Positions 9,469 through 17,774 of a stretch of DNA of 64,000 bases are shown piece by piece (the first letter of the stretch is position 1; the number at the start of each line of letters is the position of its first letter). This DNA comes from Alphaproteobacteria bacterium. GTDB lineage: Bacteria > Pseudomonadota > Alphaproteobacteria > Rhizobiales > Rhizobiaceae. The position numbers and the translations under genes were made by a program. The stretch is from NCBI GenBank assembly GCA_018823835.1, contig JAHJHT010000013.1, positions 558,001 to 622,000 of the forward strand, given 5' to 3'. The notes below the pieces were generated by a model that was not told the origin of the DNA, made no database searches, and was given only the letters and a program-made list of their open reading frames with translations.

Positions 9469-9906
9469 ATGGGTAATGGGGTGAGTCGAATGAACGATGT
9501 CGTTGCAAGCGATTATGTGCCCTCCGACGACGAACCATTCATGAACGAGCGGCAGAAGTCCTACTTCCGTGCCAAGCTCGTGACCTGGAAGTCCGACATC
9601 CTGCGCGAAGCGCGGGAAACGCTGGAAATCCTGCAGCAGGAGAACGCCAACCACCCGGATCTCGCGGACCGGGCCTCCTCCGAGACGGACCGCGCCATCG
9701 AGTTGCGCGCCAGGGACCGTCAGCGCAAGCTGATCTCCAAGATCGACTCCGCTCTGCAGCGCATCGACGAGGGGACCTACGGCTATTGCGAGGAAACCGG
9801 CGAGCCGATCGCGCTGAAGCGTCTCGACGCCCGCCCGATCGCCACCTTGTCGATCGAGGCCCAGGAGCGGCACGAGCGTCGCGAAAAGGTCTATCGCGAC
9901 GACTGA
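9469..9906 (+). CDS. dksA: RNA polymerase-binding transcription factor DksA
   Basis: A 145-residue DksA that enters the RNA polymerase secondary channel and works with ppGpp to reset transcription of stable RNA and biosynthesis genes. The coiled-coil tip motif D-x-x-D-x-A is present (D64, D67, A69). The C-terminal globular domain keeps the GYC...RLDARP framework, but the four zinc cysteines of E. coli DksA are reduced to one: C107 remains, while the other positions are T110, S128 and A131. This is the Cys-poor type known from some alphaproteobacteria and pseudomonads. An ATG at 9490 is an alternative start. A strong hairpin terminator follows the stop. Confidence 0.93.
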   Translation: MGNGVSRMNDVVASDYVPSDDEPFMNERQKSYFRAKLVTWKSDILREARETLEILQQENANHPDLADRASSETDRAIELRARDRQRKLISKIDSALQRIDEGTYGYCEETGEPIALKRLDARPIATLSIEAQERHERREKVYRDD

Positions 9907-9924
9907 CCGGATTTGTCAGCATCG

Positions 9925-9962
9925 AAAACGAAAAAGGCGGCATTTGCCGCCTTTTTCGTTTT
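9925..9962. terminator. Bidirectional intrinsic terminator between dksA and the FliO-like gene
   Basis: A perfect 18-bp inverted repeat (9925-9942 and 9945-9962) with a two-base loop. The arm AAAACGAAAAAGGCGGCA gives a GC-rich inner stem flanked by A and T runs on both sides, so it can terminate transcription from both converging genes. Confidence 0.9.
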
Positions 9963-9976
9963 TCGGTGATCGCCTT

Positions 9977-10750
9977 CTATCGCTTGTGGCTAGCCAGTTC
10001 GCCGAGAAGCTTGGTCATTTCGTCGTCGAGCGTCATCTCGATGGGTTTTGCCGCCTTGGGGGGCGGCGCTTCGAAAGTCACTTCGAGTTCGTTCAGCAGC
10101 GTCTCGTCAAGATTGTTGCTGCGGCCTGAATGCGTGGGCTGCCTCGGCGCCCTGGCGGCCCCTGTGCTGATCGGCATGCTGGCAGGCGGCAGGCGCGGTG
10201 GCGCCGGGCGTGGCGGCGGCGCCTGTTCTCTTGGCGCGCGTGCCGGCGGCGGCGCAGGCCTTGCCCGTTCGGGCGCTCGCGCCGGTTGCGGCGGCGGTGC
10301 GCGATGGACCGGTGGCTGCTGGATGTAATCGGGTTGCGGCGCCGGTGCGTTTGCCATCACGGGTGGACGCGCCGGCTGTGGTTCGGGAACGCGCGGGCGG
10401 GGAGCCGGTTCGGCGCCGTTGTCTGCGGTAAAGGCCGAGCGGCGCGGCGACTGGCCGTAGCGGATCTCGCGCTCGACCACGACGTCGGTCGGTCCGCCGA
10501 TGAGGATCAGATGCTCGACATCGTCGCGGCGTACCAGCACGAGGCGGCGATGGCTGTCCACGGCGGTCGCGTCCATGACCGCGAGCCGCGTCTTGCGATT
10601 GCGCCCGCCCGCCACAAACGTGCCAAACGTCATGCTGCGTATCAGCTTGACGATGACGAGCACGATGACGAGGAGGATAAGGGCAGCGAATGTCCAAAGG
10701 ACTGCGCCAACAAATGCTGGACCCGCCAGACCTTCGATCCACTCAAGCAT
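9977..10750 (-). CDS. FliO-like membrane protein with proline-rich tail
   Basis: A 257-residue protein with one membrane helix near the N-terminus (about residues 12-35). A FliO-type small beta domain follows, with the pattern RKTRLAVMDATAVDSHRRLVLVRRDDVEHLILIGG. A long Pro/Ala/Arg-rich low-complexity region then runs to about residue 215, ending in a short acidic conserved tail (MTLDDEMTKLLGELA). Flagellar FliO assists export-gate assembly, but this gene lies outside any flagellar cluster, next to dksA and cckA, so a flagellar role is uncertain. The start at 10750 has GGGAAG at about 4 bases; the frame is open to 10981, overlapping cckA, which is not credible. Confidence 0.75.
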   Translation of the reverse strand: MLEWIEGLAGPAFVGAVLWTFAALILLVIVLVIVKLIRSMTFGTFVAGGRNRKTRLAVMDATAVDSHRRLVLVRRDDVEHLILIGGPTDVVVEREIRYGQSPRRSAFTADNGAEPAPRPRVPEPQPARPPVMANAPAPQPDYIQQPPVHRAPPPQPARAPERARPAPPPARAPREQAPPPRPAPPRLPPASMPISTGAARAPRQPTHSGRSNNLDETLLNELEVTFEAPPPKAAKPIEMTLDDEMTKLLGELASHKR

Positions 10751-10974
10751 TGACTTCCCCAAGACTACCGCCGCACATCGCGGGCGACAGTAGACCCGTA
10801 CACCGTGCATCTGCAAGTTGACATTGCGCCTGTGAAGATGACTCCCCGAAACTTGGAGGCTTCGTTGTGGCGCGTTATCCCGGCGCTTTTTCCGGCGAGA
10901 CCTTTTCGAGCCCATGAGAATGTGATTCAACCGGGGCGCGGCAGGGGAGCCGCCATTTCGGGAATCAGGTTCCA

Positions 10975-13563
10975 ATGGCACGAGAGACGCGCGGCGACTT
11001 CTATCCGATTCCGATCGTCGATCAGAGTACGCGTCCAGGCGCCGTCATCCGGCTGATCGTGTTCATCATTGTCTTGACCGGTGCGGCCATCATCTTCGGC
11101 ATCTTCCGCGAACGGCTCGGCGATCCGTTCCTGCTCGGCATGCTCGGCGTCCTGGCCATGATCGGTGTCGGCTATCTGTTTGCCACCGCCATCGGCTTCG
11201 TGCAGATCGCGCCGCGCTCGACGACAGATGAGCTGTCGAAAGCCTTTGCCGATTCGATGGGGCAGGGGCTGCTTGTCACCGACACCAAGGGACGGGTCGT
11301 CTATGCCAACAAGGCCTATGGCGAGATGACAGGCGCGTCGTCGGCGGCTGACATCAAGACGGTGGAGAATCTGCTGTCCGACGTGCCGGAGGCGTCCTCG
11401 ACGATCTACCGGCTCGCCTCCGGGCTGATCGATGGCCAGGAGGGCGACGGAGAGTTTCGCCTTGCCCATTCGATCCGGCCCGGCGCCGAACCGGGGGCCC
11501 GCTGGTACAGGGCGCGGGCGCGCGCCTTCAACGTGCCGGGGCAGCGTCAGCCGCTGCTGGCCTGGCAGCTGGCCGACATCTCTAAGGAAAGGGCCGAACA
11601 GGAACGCTTCTTCCTCGACCTGCAGAAGGCGATCGACCATCTCGACCATGCGCCGGCCGGCTTCTTCTCCGCAGACCAGGAAGGCCGTCTCACCTATATC
11701 AATGCGACGCTGGCGGAATGGCTGGGCATCGACCTGGCGAGTTTTTCGCCCGGCGCGATGACGCTGAAGGAAATCGTCGCCGGTGACGGCATCGCGCTGG
11801 TCAGGGCGGTAAAGGCCGACCCAGGCACGACGCGCAACGCAGTGATCGACCTCGACCTGGCGACAGTGACCGGCGAGGCGTTGCCGGTGCGTTTCATGCA
11901 CCGTGTCTCGGCCAGCCGCGAAGGCATCAATGGACCGACGCGCACGATCGTTCTCAACCGAATGCAGGGCGAGGACGCCTCGGCGGATCTGCGCGCGTCG
12001 GAAATCCGCTTCACGCGCTTCTTCAACTCGACGCCGATGGCAATTGCGGCGGTCGACCTCGAAGGGCGCATCCTGCGCACCAACGCGCCGTTCCTTTCGC
12101 TGTTCTCGGCCGTTGTCGACCGCGATGCGGTCGACCGCAAGGTGCGGCTTGACACCGTCATTCACGAGCGCGACCGCGCGGCTTTCGCCGCCGCGCTGGA
12201 GAAGGCGCGGCTGCATCAGGCCGACATCGCGCCGATCGACACGCTTTTGCCGGGCAACGAGGACCGCCACATCCGCTACTACGTCAACGCGGTCGCCGAC
12301 GGGACCGCCGAGGGAGCGGAAGAATCGGCCATCGTCTACGCGGTGGAAACCACCGAGCAGAAGGCGCTCGAGGGCCAGATGGCCCAAAGCCAGAAGATGC
12401 AGGCCGTCGGCCAGCTGGCGGGCGGCATCGCGCACGACTTCAACAATGTGCTGACGGCCATCATCATGGCCTCGGACCTGCTGCTGACCAATCACCGTCC
12501 GTCGGATCCGTCCTTCCCGGACATCATGAACATCAAACAGAACGCCAACCGTGCGGCCTCGCTGGTGCGGCAGTTGCTCGCCTTCTCGCGCAAGCAGACG
12601 CTGCGGCCGGAAGTGCTTAGCCTGACCGACGTGCTGGCCGACCTGCGCATGCTGCTGGCCCGGCTGGTCGGCAACAACATCAAGCTGAAGGTCGACCATG
12701 GCCGTGACCTCTGGCCGGTGAAGGTCGACATCGGCCAGTTCGAGCAGGTGATCGTCAATCTTGCTGTCAACGCGCGCGACGCCATGCCGGACGGCGGCGA
12801 GCTGACTGTGCGCACCAAGAACCTGCTGGCGCAGGATACCGCCGCGCTTGGCCACCGCGAGATGGTGGCGGCCGATTATGTGGTGGTGGAGATCGAGGAC
12901 ACCGGAAGCGGCATTGCACCCGACGTGTTGAAGCAGATCTTCGAGCCCTTCTTCACCACCAAGGAAGTGGGCAAGGGCACCGGGCTTGGCCTGTCGATGG
13001 TCTATGGCATCATCAAGCAGACGGGCGGTTTCATCTATTGCGATTCCGAGGTCGGCAAGGGCTCGACCTTCCAGATCTTCCTGCCGCGCCACATCGCGGA
13101 CGCCAAGACCGATGGCGAGCCGGAGGAGAAGAAGCCGACCCCAGAGGCCGCTGCCGCCGCCAAGGCTGCCGATGCCGCCAAGGACCTGTCCGGTTCGGCG
13201 ACAGTGCTGCTGGTCGAGGACGAGGACGCCGTGCGGATGGGTGGCGTGCGCGCGCTTACCTCGCGCGGCTACACGGTGCACGAGGCGTCGTCCGGCGTCG
13301 AGGCACTCGAGGTCTATCACGAGCTGGAAGGCAAGGTGGACATCGTCGTGTCCGACGTGGTGATGCCGGAAATGGATGGGCCGACGCTGCTCGGCGAGTT
13401 GCGCAAGCTGCGGCCCGACATCAAGTTCGTCTTCGTGTCCGGCTACGCCGAGGACGCCTTCGCCAAGAACCTGCCGGCAGATGCCAAGTTCGGCTTCCTG
13501 CCGAAGCCCTTCTCGCTGAAGCAGCTGGCGACCGTCGTGAAGGAAATGCTGGAGGCCGAATAG
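10975..13563 (+). CDS. cckA: Cell-cycle hybrid histidine kinase CckA
   Basis: An 862-residue hybrid kinase with the layout of CckA, which feeds phosphate through ChpT to CtrA and CpdR to control the cell cycle. Two membrane helices lie at about residues 24-44 and 50-72. PAS-like sensor domains fill about 80-460. The dimerisation/phosphoacceptor helix carries [14 protein letters not shown] with the histidine near 483. The ATPase domain shows [10 protein letters not shown] (about 597), DTGSGIAPD (about 641) and [13 protein letters not shown] (about 667). After an alanine-rich linker, a receiver domain runs from about 742 to the end, with the acceptor aspartate in [10 protein letters not shown] near 793. 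The chromosomal partners chpT and ctrA are not in this window. Confidence 0.95.
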   Translation: MARETRGDFYPIPIVDQSTRPGAVIRLIVFIIVLTGAAIIFGIFRERLGDPFLLGMLGVLAMIGVGYLFATAIGFVQIAPRSTTDELSKAFADSMGQGLLVTDTKGRVVYANKAYGEMTGASSAADIKTVENLLSDVPEASSTIYRLASGLIDGQEGDGEFRLAHSIRPGAEPGARWYRARARAFNVPGQRQPLLAWQLADISKERAEQERFFLDLQKAIDHLDHAPAGFFSADQEGRLTYINATLAEWLGIDLASFSPGAMTLKEIVAGDGIALVRAVKADPGTTRNAVIDLDLATVTGEALPVRFMHRVSASREGINGPTRTIVLNRMQGEDASADLRASEIRFTRFFNSTPMAIAAVDLEGRILRTNAPFLSLFSAVVDRDAVDRKVRLDTVIHERDRAAFAAALEKARLHQADIAPIDTLLPGNEDRHIRYYVNAVADGTAEGAEESAIVYAVETTEQKALEGQMAQSQKMQAVGQLAGGIAHDFNNVLTAIIMASDLLLTNHRPSDPSFPDIMNIKQNANRAASLVRQLLAFSRKQTLRPEVLSLTDVLADLRMLLARLVGNNIKLKVDHGRDLWPVKVDIGQFEQVIVNLAVNARDAMPDGGELTVRTKNLLAQDTAALGHREMVAADYVVVEIEDTGSGIAPDVLKQIFEPFFTTKEVGKGTGLGLSMVYGIIKQTGGFIYCDSEVGKGSTFQIFLPRHIADAKTDGEPEEKKPTPEAAAAAKAADAAKDLSGSATVLLVEDEDAVRMGGVRALTSRGYTVHEASSGVEALEVYHELEGKVDIVVSDVVMPEMDGPTLLGELRKLRPDIKFVFVSGYAEDAFAKNLPADAKFGFLPKPFSLKQLATVVKEMLEAE

Positions 13564-13651
13564 GCCGGGCGCTACAATCGGGTCGCCACGCCTGCCGCCA
13601 TGCCGGCGGCAAGCGGCGAGCCGCAGTGCGCATGCGGACGAAGGGGTGCCG

Positions 13652-14362
13652 ATGACGCCGCATAACGAGGCCGGACCCGGCGACTATGCCGAGGCAGTGC
13701 TGCTGCCGGGCTGCCCCGAGCGCGCGCAATGGATCGCCGAAACGCTGCTGGAGGAACCGCGCCGGGTCAACGCGGTGCGCGGCGAGCTCGGCTTCACCGG
13801 ACGCTACCGCGGCCTGCCGGTCAGCGTGCAGGCGACCGGGATGGGGCGGCCGTCGCTGGCGATCTACGTGCATGAGCTGGTGACCGGGCACGGGGTCAAG
13901 CGGATCGTCAGGGTCGGCACCTGCGGCGGACTGGAGGAGGACGTGCCCCTCCGCTCGGTGGTGATCGCCCGCTCGGCGGCGATGGACCAGGAGACCGGCG
14001 AGGAGGGCGCCTGGCACGGCCCGGACGAACGGCTGTTCGCGGCGGCTGCCGCGCAGGCACAGGCCGCCGGCATCGACCACCAGGCCTGCGCGATGGTCTC
14101 GAGCGACGTGTTCTACCATCCCGATCCGCTCGGCCGCTTCGCGGCGGCGCGGGCGCTGGGGGCGAGGGCCTGCGACATGGAGACGGCCTGGGTGCTTTCC
14201 GGGCCCCCCAGGCTCGGCGCCCGGGCACTGTCGATCTGCACCGTCGTCGACAATCTGGTGACGGGGGCCGAGATCGACATGGCCGAGCGCCAGGGCGTCT
14301 TCGAGCCGATGGCCAGGCTGGCGCTCGAAACACTCTATGTCGACAGCGCCGACGCCGGCTGA
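13652..14362 (+). CDS. Purine/uridine nucleoside phosphorylase (DeoD/UdP family)
   Basis: A 236-residue phosphorylase of the hexameric DeoD/UdP family that splits nucleosides with phosphate into base and ribose-1-phosphate. Visible features are PGCPERAQWIAETLLEEP (phosphate-binding arginine region), MGRPSLAIYVHEL, IVRVGTCGGL, the DMETAWVL segment that contacts the ribose (M-E-x-A pattern), and the base-side aspartate in CTVVDNLVTG. The length fits DeoD (about 239 residues). A purine substrate is likely from the overall pattern but is not proven. The start at 13652 has AAGGGG five bases upstream; an in-frame GTG at 13646 is less likely. It follows cckA after about 90 bases. Confidence 0.85.
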   Translation: MTPHNEAGPGDYAEAVLLPGCPERAQWIAETLLEEPRRVNAVRGELGFTGRYRGLPVSVQATGMGRPSLAIYVHELVTGHGVKRIVRVGTCGGLEEDVPLRSVVIARSAAMDQETGEEGAWHGPDERLFAAAAAQAQAAGIDHQACAMVSSDVFYHPDPLGRFAAARALGARACDMETAWVLSGPPRLGARALSICTVVDNLVTGAEIDMAERQGVFEPMARLALETLYVDSADAG

Positions 14363-14516
14363 CCTCCCGTCTTCAAACGCTGAATTATCTTCACGCGCTC
14401 ACCCGACGCCGCGACGGGCGGGCCGCGCAGGCGCCGCGTGCATGGCGGAAAAACTGTGGTATTCTGGGCACAGACCGGTGAGTCGAGAGTCCCGGCCGAG
14501 TAGTTCGCGTAAAGCG

Positions 14517-14536
14517 GGCAGGGCAACCGCCCTGCC
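14517..14536 (+). other. Short GC-rich stem-loop in the deoD-like/14630 intergenic gap
   Basis: GGCAGGGC and GCCCTGCC pair perfectly around an AACC tetraloop. No T run follows, so it is not a classical terminator. The rest of the 267-base gap holds no other feature I can support. Confidence 0.4.
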
Positions 14537-14629
14537 GACAAGTTCCGCGCAAGCAACGCGCCCTAATGTGTTCCCGTAATCTGTTGTTTGGGTCAAGGCG
14601 TCTGGAAAACGGACCGGGAGACATTTGCA

Positions 14630-14815
14630 ATGGAGCATTTCGTCGAAGACAATTCGAAGCGGCGGCTGACCGACCGCATCGAGATCATCACCGCCATCAA
14701 CATCCTGCGCGAGCAGGGCTACGACAATGACGACCTGATCCGGGAAATAACCCGGATTTTTTATGTCGACCTCGATACCTACAACGAGATCGTCGTCGAG
14801 GCGGCGGCGGCCTAG
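14630..14815 (+). CDS. Small conserved alphaproteobacterial protein, 61 residues
   Basis: A 61-residue, charged, mainly helical protein. It starts MEHFVEDNSKRRLTDR and contains ITAINILREQGYDNDDLIREITRIF, which looks like a compact helix-turn-helix-sized fold, and it ends in an alanine run. I recognise the general type as a short protein conserved in Rhizobiales but know no function. GGGAG lies about ten bases before the ATG. Codons 37-45 coincide with a terminator-like hairpin and T run (see separate entry). The stop codon overlaps the stop of the convergent DUF72 gene through a shared CTAG. Confidence 0.65.
   Translation: MEHFVEDNSKRRLTDRIEIITAINILREQGYDNDDLIREITRIFYVDLDTYNEIVVEAAAA
14738..14762 (+). 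terminator. Terminator-shaped hairpin inside a coding sequence
   Basis: ATCCGGG (14738-14744) pairs with CCCGGAT (14751-14757) around a six-base AAATAA loop. The sequence continues into six T (14757-14762). This has the shape of a Rho-independent terminator but lies within the 61-residue gene, about 55 bases before its stop. Confidence 0.5.
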
Positions 14816-15639
14816 GCCTTCGCCTCAAGCCGCTGCATCAGCGCCATGGCGCCTTGCGGGGCGCGGATCTTTCCCTCGTGGATGATGTAGAGGAAGACGT
14901 CGCGCGGTTGCTTCGCCGGTTTTGACGCCGGATCGGCGAGCGGCAGATCGTCCGGCTGGCCACCTTCGGCCCACTCCTTCGCTCGCGCCGCCCAGCGGTC
15001 GAGCTCCTTCGGCGTGTAGGCGGTCGGCACCGAATCCTCGCCCTTCTGCAGCCGCGCATAGACGAAATCCGCCGTCACGTCGGCAATCTCGGGATAGTCG
15101 TGGTGATGCGCGTAGCAGATCGCCGCCTTGTATTTCTTGGCCAGCGCGACGAATTCCGGCACGGCGAAGGAGGCGTGACGCACCTCCAGCACGTGGCGCA
15201 GCGCCACGCCGCCGGTCTTTTCCGGCAGCAGTTTCAGAAAGGCTTCAAAGTCCTCCGGCTCGAATTTCTTGGTCGGCGCGAACTGCCAGACGACGGGGCC
15301 GAGCCGGTCGCCCAGTTCGTGCACGCCGGTGTCCCAGAATTTCTGCATGGATTCGCCGGCCTCACCCAAAACCTTCTTGTTGGTGACGAAGCGGTTGCCC
15401 TTCACCGCGAAGACGAAATTTTCGGGCGTGTCGGCCGCCCATTTGGCGAAGGTTTCCGGGGTCTGGCCGCGATAATAGGTGCCGTTGATCTCGATGGTCG
15501 GCACCTGGCGCGCGGCGAACTGCAGCTGCTGCTTCTTCGGCAGTTTTTCCGGGTAGAAGGTGCCTTCCCAGGGCTCGAAGGTCCAGCCGCCCATGCCCGC
15601 CCGAATCTGGCCGGCGCGGATTCTTCCGGGTTCATTCAT
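14812..15639 (-). CDS. DUF72 domain-containing protein
   Basis: A 275-residue protein of the DUF72 (YecE-like) family, a TIM-barrel fold of unknown activity. Diagnostic stretches are GMGGWTFEPWEGTFYP near the start, the IEINGTYYRGQTPETFAKWA segment, FVFAVKGNRFVTNKK, the LGPVVWQFAPTKKF strand and the LEVRHASF motif; the FLYIIHEGKIRAP stretch closes the barrel. The start at 15639 follows GAGTCGCCCG and matches the family N-terminus, although the frame is open to 16272. It converges with the 61-residue gene, sharing CTAG at the stops. Confidence 0.85.
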   Translation of the reverse strand: MNEPGRIRAGQIRAGMGGWTFEPWEGTFYPEKLPKKQQLQFAARQVPTIEINGTYYRGQTPETFAKWAADTPENFVFAVKGNRFVTNKKVLGEAGESMQKFWDTGVHELGDRLGPVVWQFAPTKKFEPEDFEAFLKLLPEKTGGVALRHVLEVRHASFAVPEFVALAKKYKAAICYAHHHDYPEIADVTADFVYARLQKGEDSVPTAYTPKELDRWAARAKEWAEGGQPDDLPLADPASKPAKQPRDVFLYIIHEGKIRAPQGAMALMQRLEAKA

Positions 15640-15802
15640 CGGGCGACTCCTAGTTTGCGTGGGCGGAAAATGGGGCGGGCGATGGGGCTTGTCCAGCGGG
15701 GGCGGGGCGGTCTCCTGACAGGCCGGGCGGGAGGTCGCACGCCCGCGATCCCTTTCCCGGCGGAAAAGGGTCAGCATGCGCCGGGGCGGGCGGCGCAGGC
15801 GG

Positions 15803-16912
15803 TCAAGAGGTGTCGGGGTGCGCCAGGGCGTGGAGGGCGAGCGAATGGGCGTGCGCCAGAATTTCGTCGACGTCGCGGATGTTCTTTCGGGCGGGGGCGG
15901 CGGGGTCGTAGGTGAGCAGACGGCCGCCGGGCGGTCGGCCGGGCCGCAGCGGCCAGGTTCGCCTTGGGCGGCCATGTGCCGGCGTATCCTGCCTGGCAGC
16001 AGCGGCGCGGCGCAGAAAAGCCTGGCGGCGGGCGAAGCGCATCGCCTGTCCGGGCAGGTCGTCGAGGGCGGCGGCAAGGGCGGCGAGACGCCGGGCCAGG
16101 CGCGTGGCGTCGATCGGGTCGTCGGGCGTCCTTCGAGGCTCGCCTTCGGCTCGCACCTCAGGATGAGGGCCGCCGGGGACGCAGATGCGGGGCACGGCGC
16201 GGGCGGGCACGTAGCGGCGGCGCGGCCCCTTTGACAGGCAGCGTCGCGGCGGATCGAAGAGCGGCAGGGCAAGCGGTCTGTCGGGGCGGGTCTCTTTCGC
16301 GGCGCGCGCGGCGAAGGCGCCGGCGGCCGGATCGGCGGGCGACAGCACGGTGGCGATGCCGAAGCGGCGGAGTATCGGATCGGCGAGGATCGGCTTGGGG
16401 CGGGGTTTGCGGGGCGGCGGCAGGGTGACGGTCAGGCCGCGCGCCGCCGCGATGATCAGCCGCCGCGCGGCGGACTCGGCCGGGCGCAGCAAGCGCAGGA
16501 TGGCAAGGCGCAGATGGCGGGGGAGGGTGAGCGCGGGTCTTTTCACCTCCACCGTGAGTGGAGGTCGACGCGCAGCGTCGGGTGGGGGTGGCGGCGCTGC
16601 AGATACCCCCACCCGGAGGTCCAAGGGTACAACTTCAACGTCTGGCGTGAGTTCTGCACCGACCCCCCTCTGTCCTGCCGGACATCTCCCCCTCAAGGGG
16701 GGAGATTCTCCGAGGCCCGCCGGGTCCCCGCTGGCTTCGGCAGCGTCCCGGCCTTCTCGGCCGACGATCGACCTACCGGCTCGATCGGAAGATCGGGCCT
16801 CGAAGCCCCTCAAGGGGGGAGATTGGCCAGTCCAGCCAGCCATGGCGACGAGGCCGGCGACGACGCGCTTCAGCGCCTGGTGGTTGAATGCTATCGCTGC
16901 CCGTCCGTCCAT
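15803..16912 (-). CDS. Hypothetical protein carrying two in-frame repeat insertions
   Basis: An open frame of 369 codons. The segments that look ancestral are a short N-terminus (to about residue 26), an Arg/Ala-rich helical region starting near VEVKRPALTLPRHLRLAILRLLRP, and a C-terminal part from PIDATRLARRLAALAAALDD to the stop. Between them are two stretches that match interspersed repeat DNA: residues about 27-122 (SPPLRG occurs twice, 39 residues apart) and about 248-263 (HPEVRAEGEPRRT). Both insertions keep the frame open. I do not recognise the function of the host protein. The start codon is uncertain, and the whole frame could be non-coding with a high-GC bias. Confidence 0.45.
   Translation of the reverse strand: MDGRAAIAFNHQALKRVVAGLVAMAGWTGQSPPLRGFEARSSDRAGRSIVGREGRDAAEASGDPAGLGESPPLRGRCPAGQRGVGAELTPDVEVVPLDLRVGVSAAPPPPPDAARRPPLTVEVKRPALTLPRHLRLAILRLLRPAESAARRLIIAAARGLTVTLPPPRKPRPKPILADPILRRFGIATVLSPADPAAGAFAARAAKETRPDRPLALPLFDPPRRCLSKGPRRRYVPARAVPRICVPGGPHPEVRAEGEPRRTPDDPIDATRLARRLAALAAALDDLPGQAMRFARRQAFLRRAAAARQDTPAHGRPRRTWPLRPGRPPGGRLLTYDPAAPARKNIRDVDEILAHAHSLALHALAHPDTS
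16126..16170 (-). repeat. Rhizobial-type interspersed repeat (encodes HPEVRAEGEPRRT on the minus strand)
   Basis: On the minus strand this reads CCTCATCCTGAGGTGCGAGC followed by GAAGGCGAGCCTCGAAGGAC. I recognise this as a short imperfect palindromic repeat scattered widely in Rhizobiales genomes. Here it lies inside an open reading frame. Confidence 0.65.
16546..16830. repeat. Mosaic of palindromic repeats (Mesorhizobium-type intergenic element)
   Basis: Three nested structures lie within 285 bases: a 7-bp stem (16546-16552 with 16558-16564), an 11-bp perfect inverted repeat (CGGGTGGGGGT at 16579-16589 with ACCCCCACCCG at 16605-16615), and two exact 19-base copies of CCCCTCAAGGGGGGAGATT at 16689-16707 and 16806-16824. 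The last motif, itself nearly palindromic, is familiar as a high-copy intergenic element in mesorhizobia. The element overlaps the hypothetical frame 15803-16912. Confidence 0.65.
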
Positions 16913-16971
16913 CGCGCCCTCTTTTCGGGGCGGAATTCTAGCGTCGGCGGGCAGGGCGTGGACAAAGCGGC

Positions 16972-17289
16972 TCAGTCCTTGCCGTCGCGGCGGACGAATT
17001 CGTGCCAGCTGTCGCGTACGCCCGGCCGGTCGGCGGCAACGACGAGCGCGAGGTCGGCCTTATCAAAGGCCTCGAACCACTCGCTCCACTCGACGAGGTC
17101 GATGCCGCCCGAATTCGGCAGGCGCTCGGCGCGGTCCTGGTCCTGGTAGGCGTGCTGGCCGAAGACCAGCCGCAGCATCGCCTGGACGCCCGACTCCGCC
17201 GAGCTGTCGACGATGGCCGGCGCGCCGGCGCGGGCGGCGGCCCAGTCGCGGATGGCATCGTGGTCGGTGAGGGTGACGGTCTCGGACAC
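16972..17289 (-). CDS. Small conserved hypothetical protein, 105 residues
   Basis: An acidic soluble protein of 105 residues beginning MSETVTLTDHDAIRDWAAARAG, with FGQHAYQDQD in the middle and LVEWSEWFEAFDKADLALVV near the end. It resembles a family of short proteins ('DHxAIRxWAExRxGxPA') sometimes mislabelled as glucan branching enzyme in databases; I would not assign that activity. No catalytic motif is visible. It lies just upstream of the four-gene cassette but on the opposite strand, and its GC and codon use fit the chromosome background. Confidence 0.65.
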   Translation of the reverse strand: MSETVTLTDHDAIRDWAAARAGAPAIVDSSAESGVQAMLRLVFGQHAYQDQDRAERLPNSGGIDLVEWSEWFEAFDKADLALVVAADRPGVRDSWHEFVRRDGKD

Positions 17290-17494
17290 GGGCGTTTCTC
17301 CTGGTTTTTCTGATGGCGTCAGCGCGAGGGATTATAATGACGGGCGCTGCCAGGACAAACGCCTGCTGGCGGGGATGGTTGCGGCAAAGGAGCGGCGACG
17401 TTAGACAATCACTTTGTCCGGCATTGCTGTAGCCTCCGGAATTTTTTCGACGCCGTCGCGCTGCGCCGTAGACAGTGTATTCCTTCAATGTTAT

Positions 17495-17514
17495 TATAAA
17501 TCTATAACCTATAA
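17495..17514 (+). promoter_or_regulatory. AT-rich promoter/operator region with three spaced TATAA motifs
   Basis: TATAA occurs at 17495-17499, 17503-17507 and 17510-17514, in the most AT-rich stretch of this neighbourhood and about 27 bases before the XRE gene. One copy may be a -10 element; the regular spacing suggests binding sites for the small regulator encoded next. Inferred only. Confidence 0.4.
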
Positions 17515-17540
17515 GTTCTTCTGCGGTACGTGGGAGTCGA

Positions 17541-17774
17541 TTGCCCGTGACCATCACGCCAGAGCAGTGCCGCATGGCGCGCGCCGGGTTGCATATGAGC
17601 CAAACCGACTTGGCCCGACGTGCCGATGTAGCGCCTGCGACAATCGCAGAGTTCGAGAAGGGGAGAAGGACACCCTATGACCGAACGGTGCGCGACATCC
17701 AACGCGTTCTCGAAGATGCAGGAGCAACTTTTGTAGACGGCGGTGTGACGCTCACGGCGGAGCAAGGAAAATGA
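17541..17774 (+). CDS. XRE-family helix-turn-helix regulator
   Basis: A 77-residue DNA-binding protein. The helix-turn-helix spans about residues 13-45 (MSQTDLARRADVAPATIAEFEKG), and the C-terminus AGATFVDGGVTL matches a common class of small XRE repressors whose tails end in 'AGVxFIDG...GV'. It probably autoregulates the operon that follows. The start is most likely TTG at 17541, four bases after GGGAG; GTG at 17547 is an alternative. Its stop overlaps the start of the ParB-like gene (ATGA), so expression is coupled. Base composition is visibly lower in GC than in flanking genes. Confidence 0.8.
   Translation: MPVTITPEQCRMARAGLHMSQTDLARRADVAPATIAEFEKGRRTPYDRTVRDIQRVLEDAGATFVDGGVTLTAEQGK

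Noticed and set aside
9977-10750. Confirmed flagellar FliO
   Set aside because: The small domain resembles FliO, but no other flagellar gene is in the window, so the call stays 'FliO-like'.
10927-13320. Long minus-strand frame opposite cckA
   Set aside because: Antisense of a complete CckA kinase; no motif, composition typical of a shadow frame.
16546-16830. CRISPR array
   Set aside because: Only two copies of a 19-base repeat, 117 bases apart, and mixed palindromes; no regular spacer pattern and no cas genes in the window.
16972-17289. Glucan branching enzyme
   Set aside because: Similar short proteins carry this name in databases, but 105 residues cannot hold the catalytic barrel and no motif is present.
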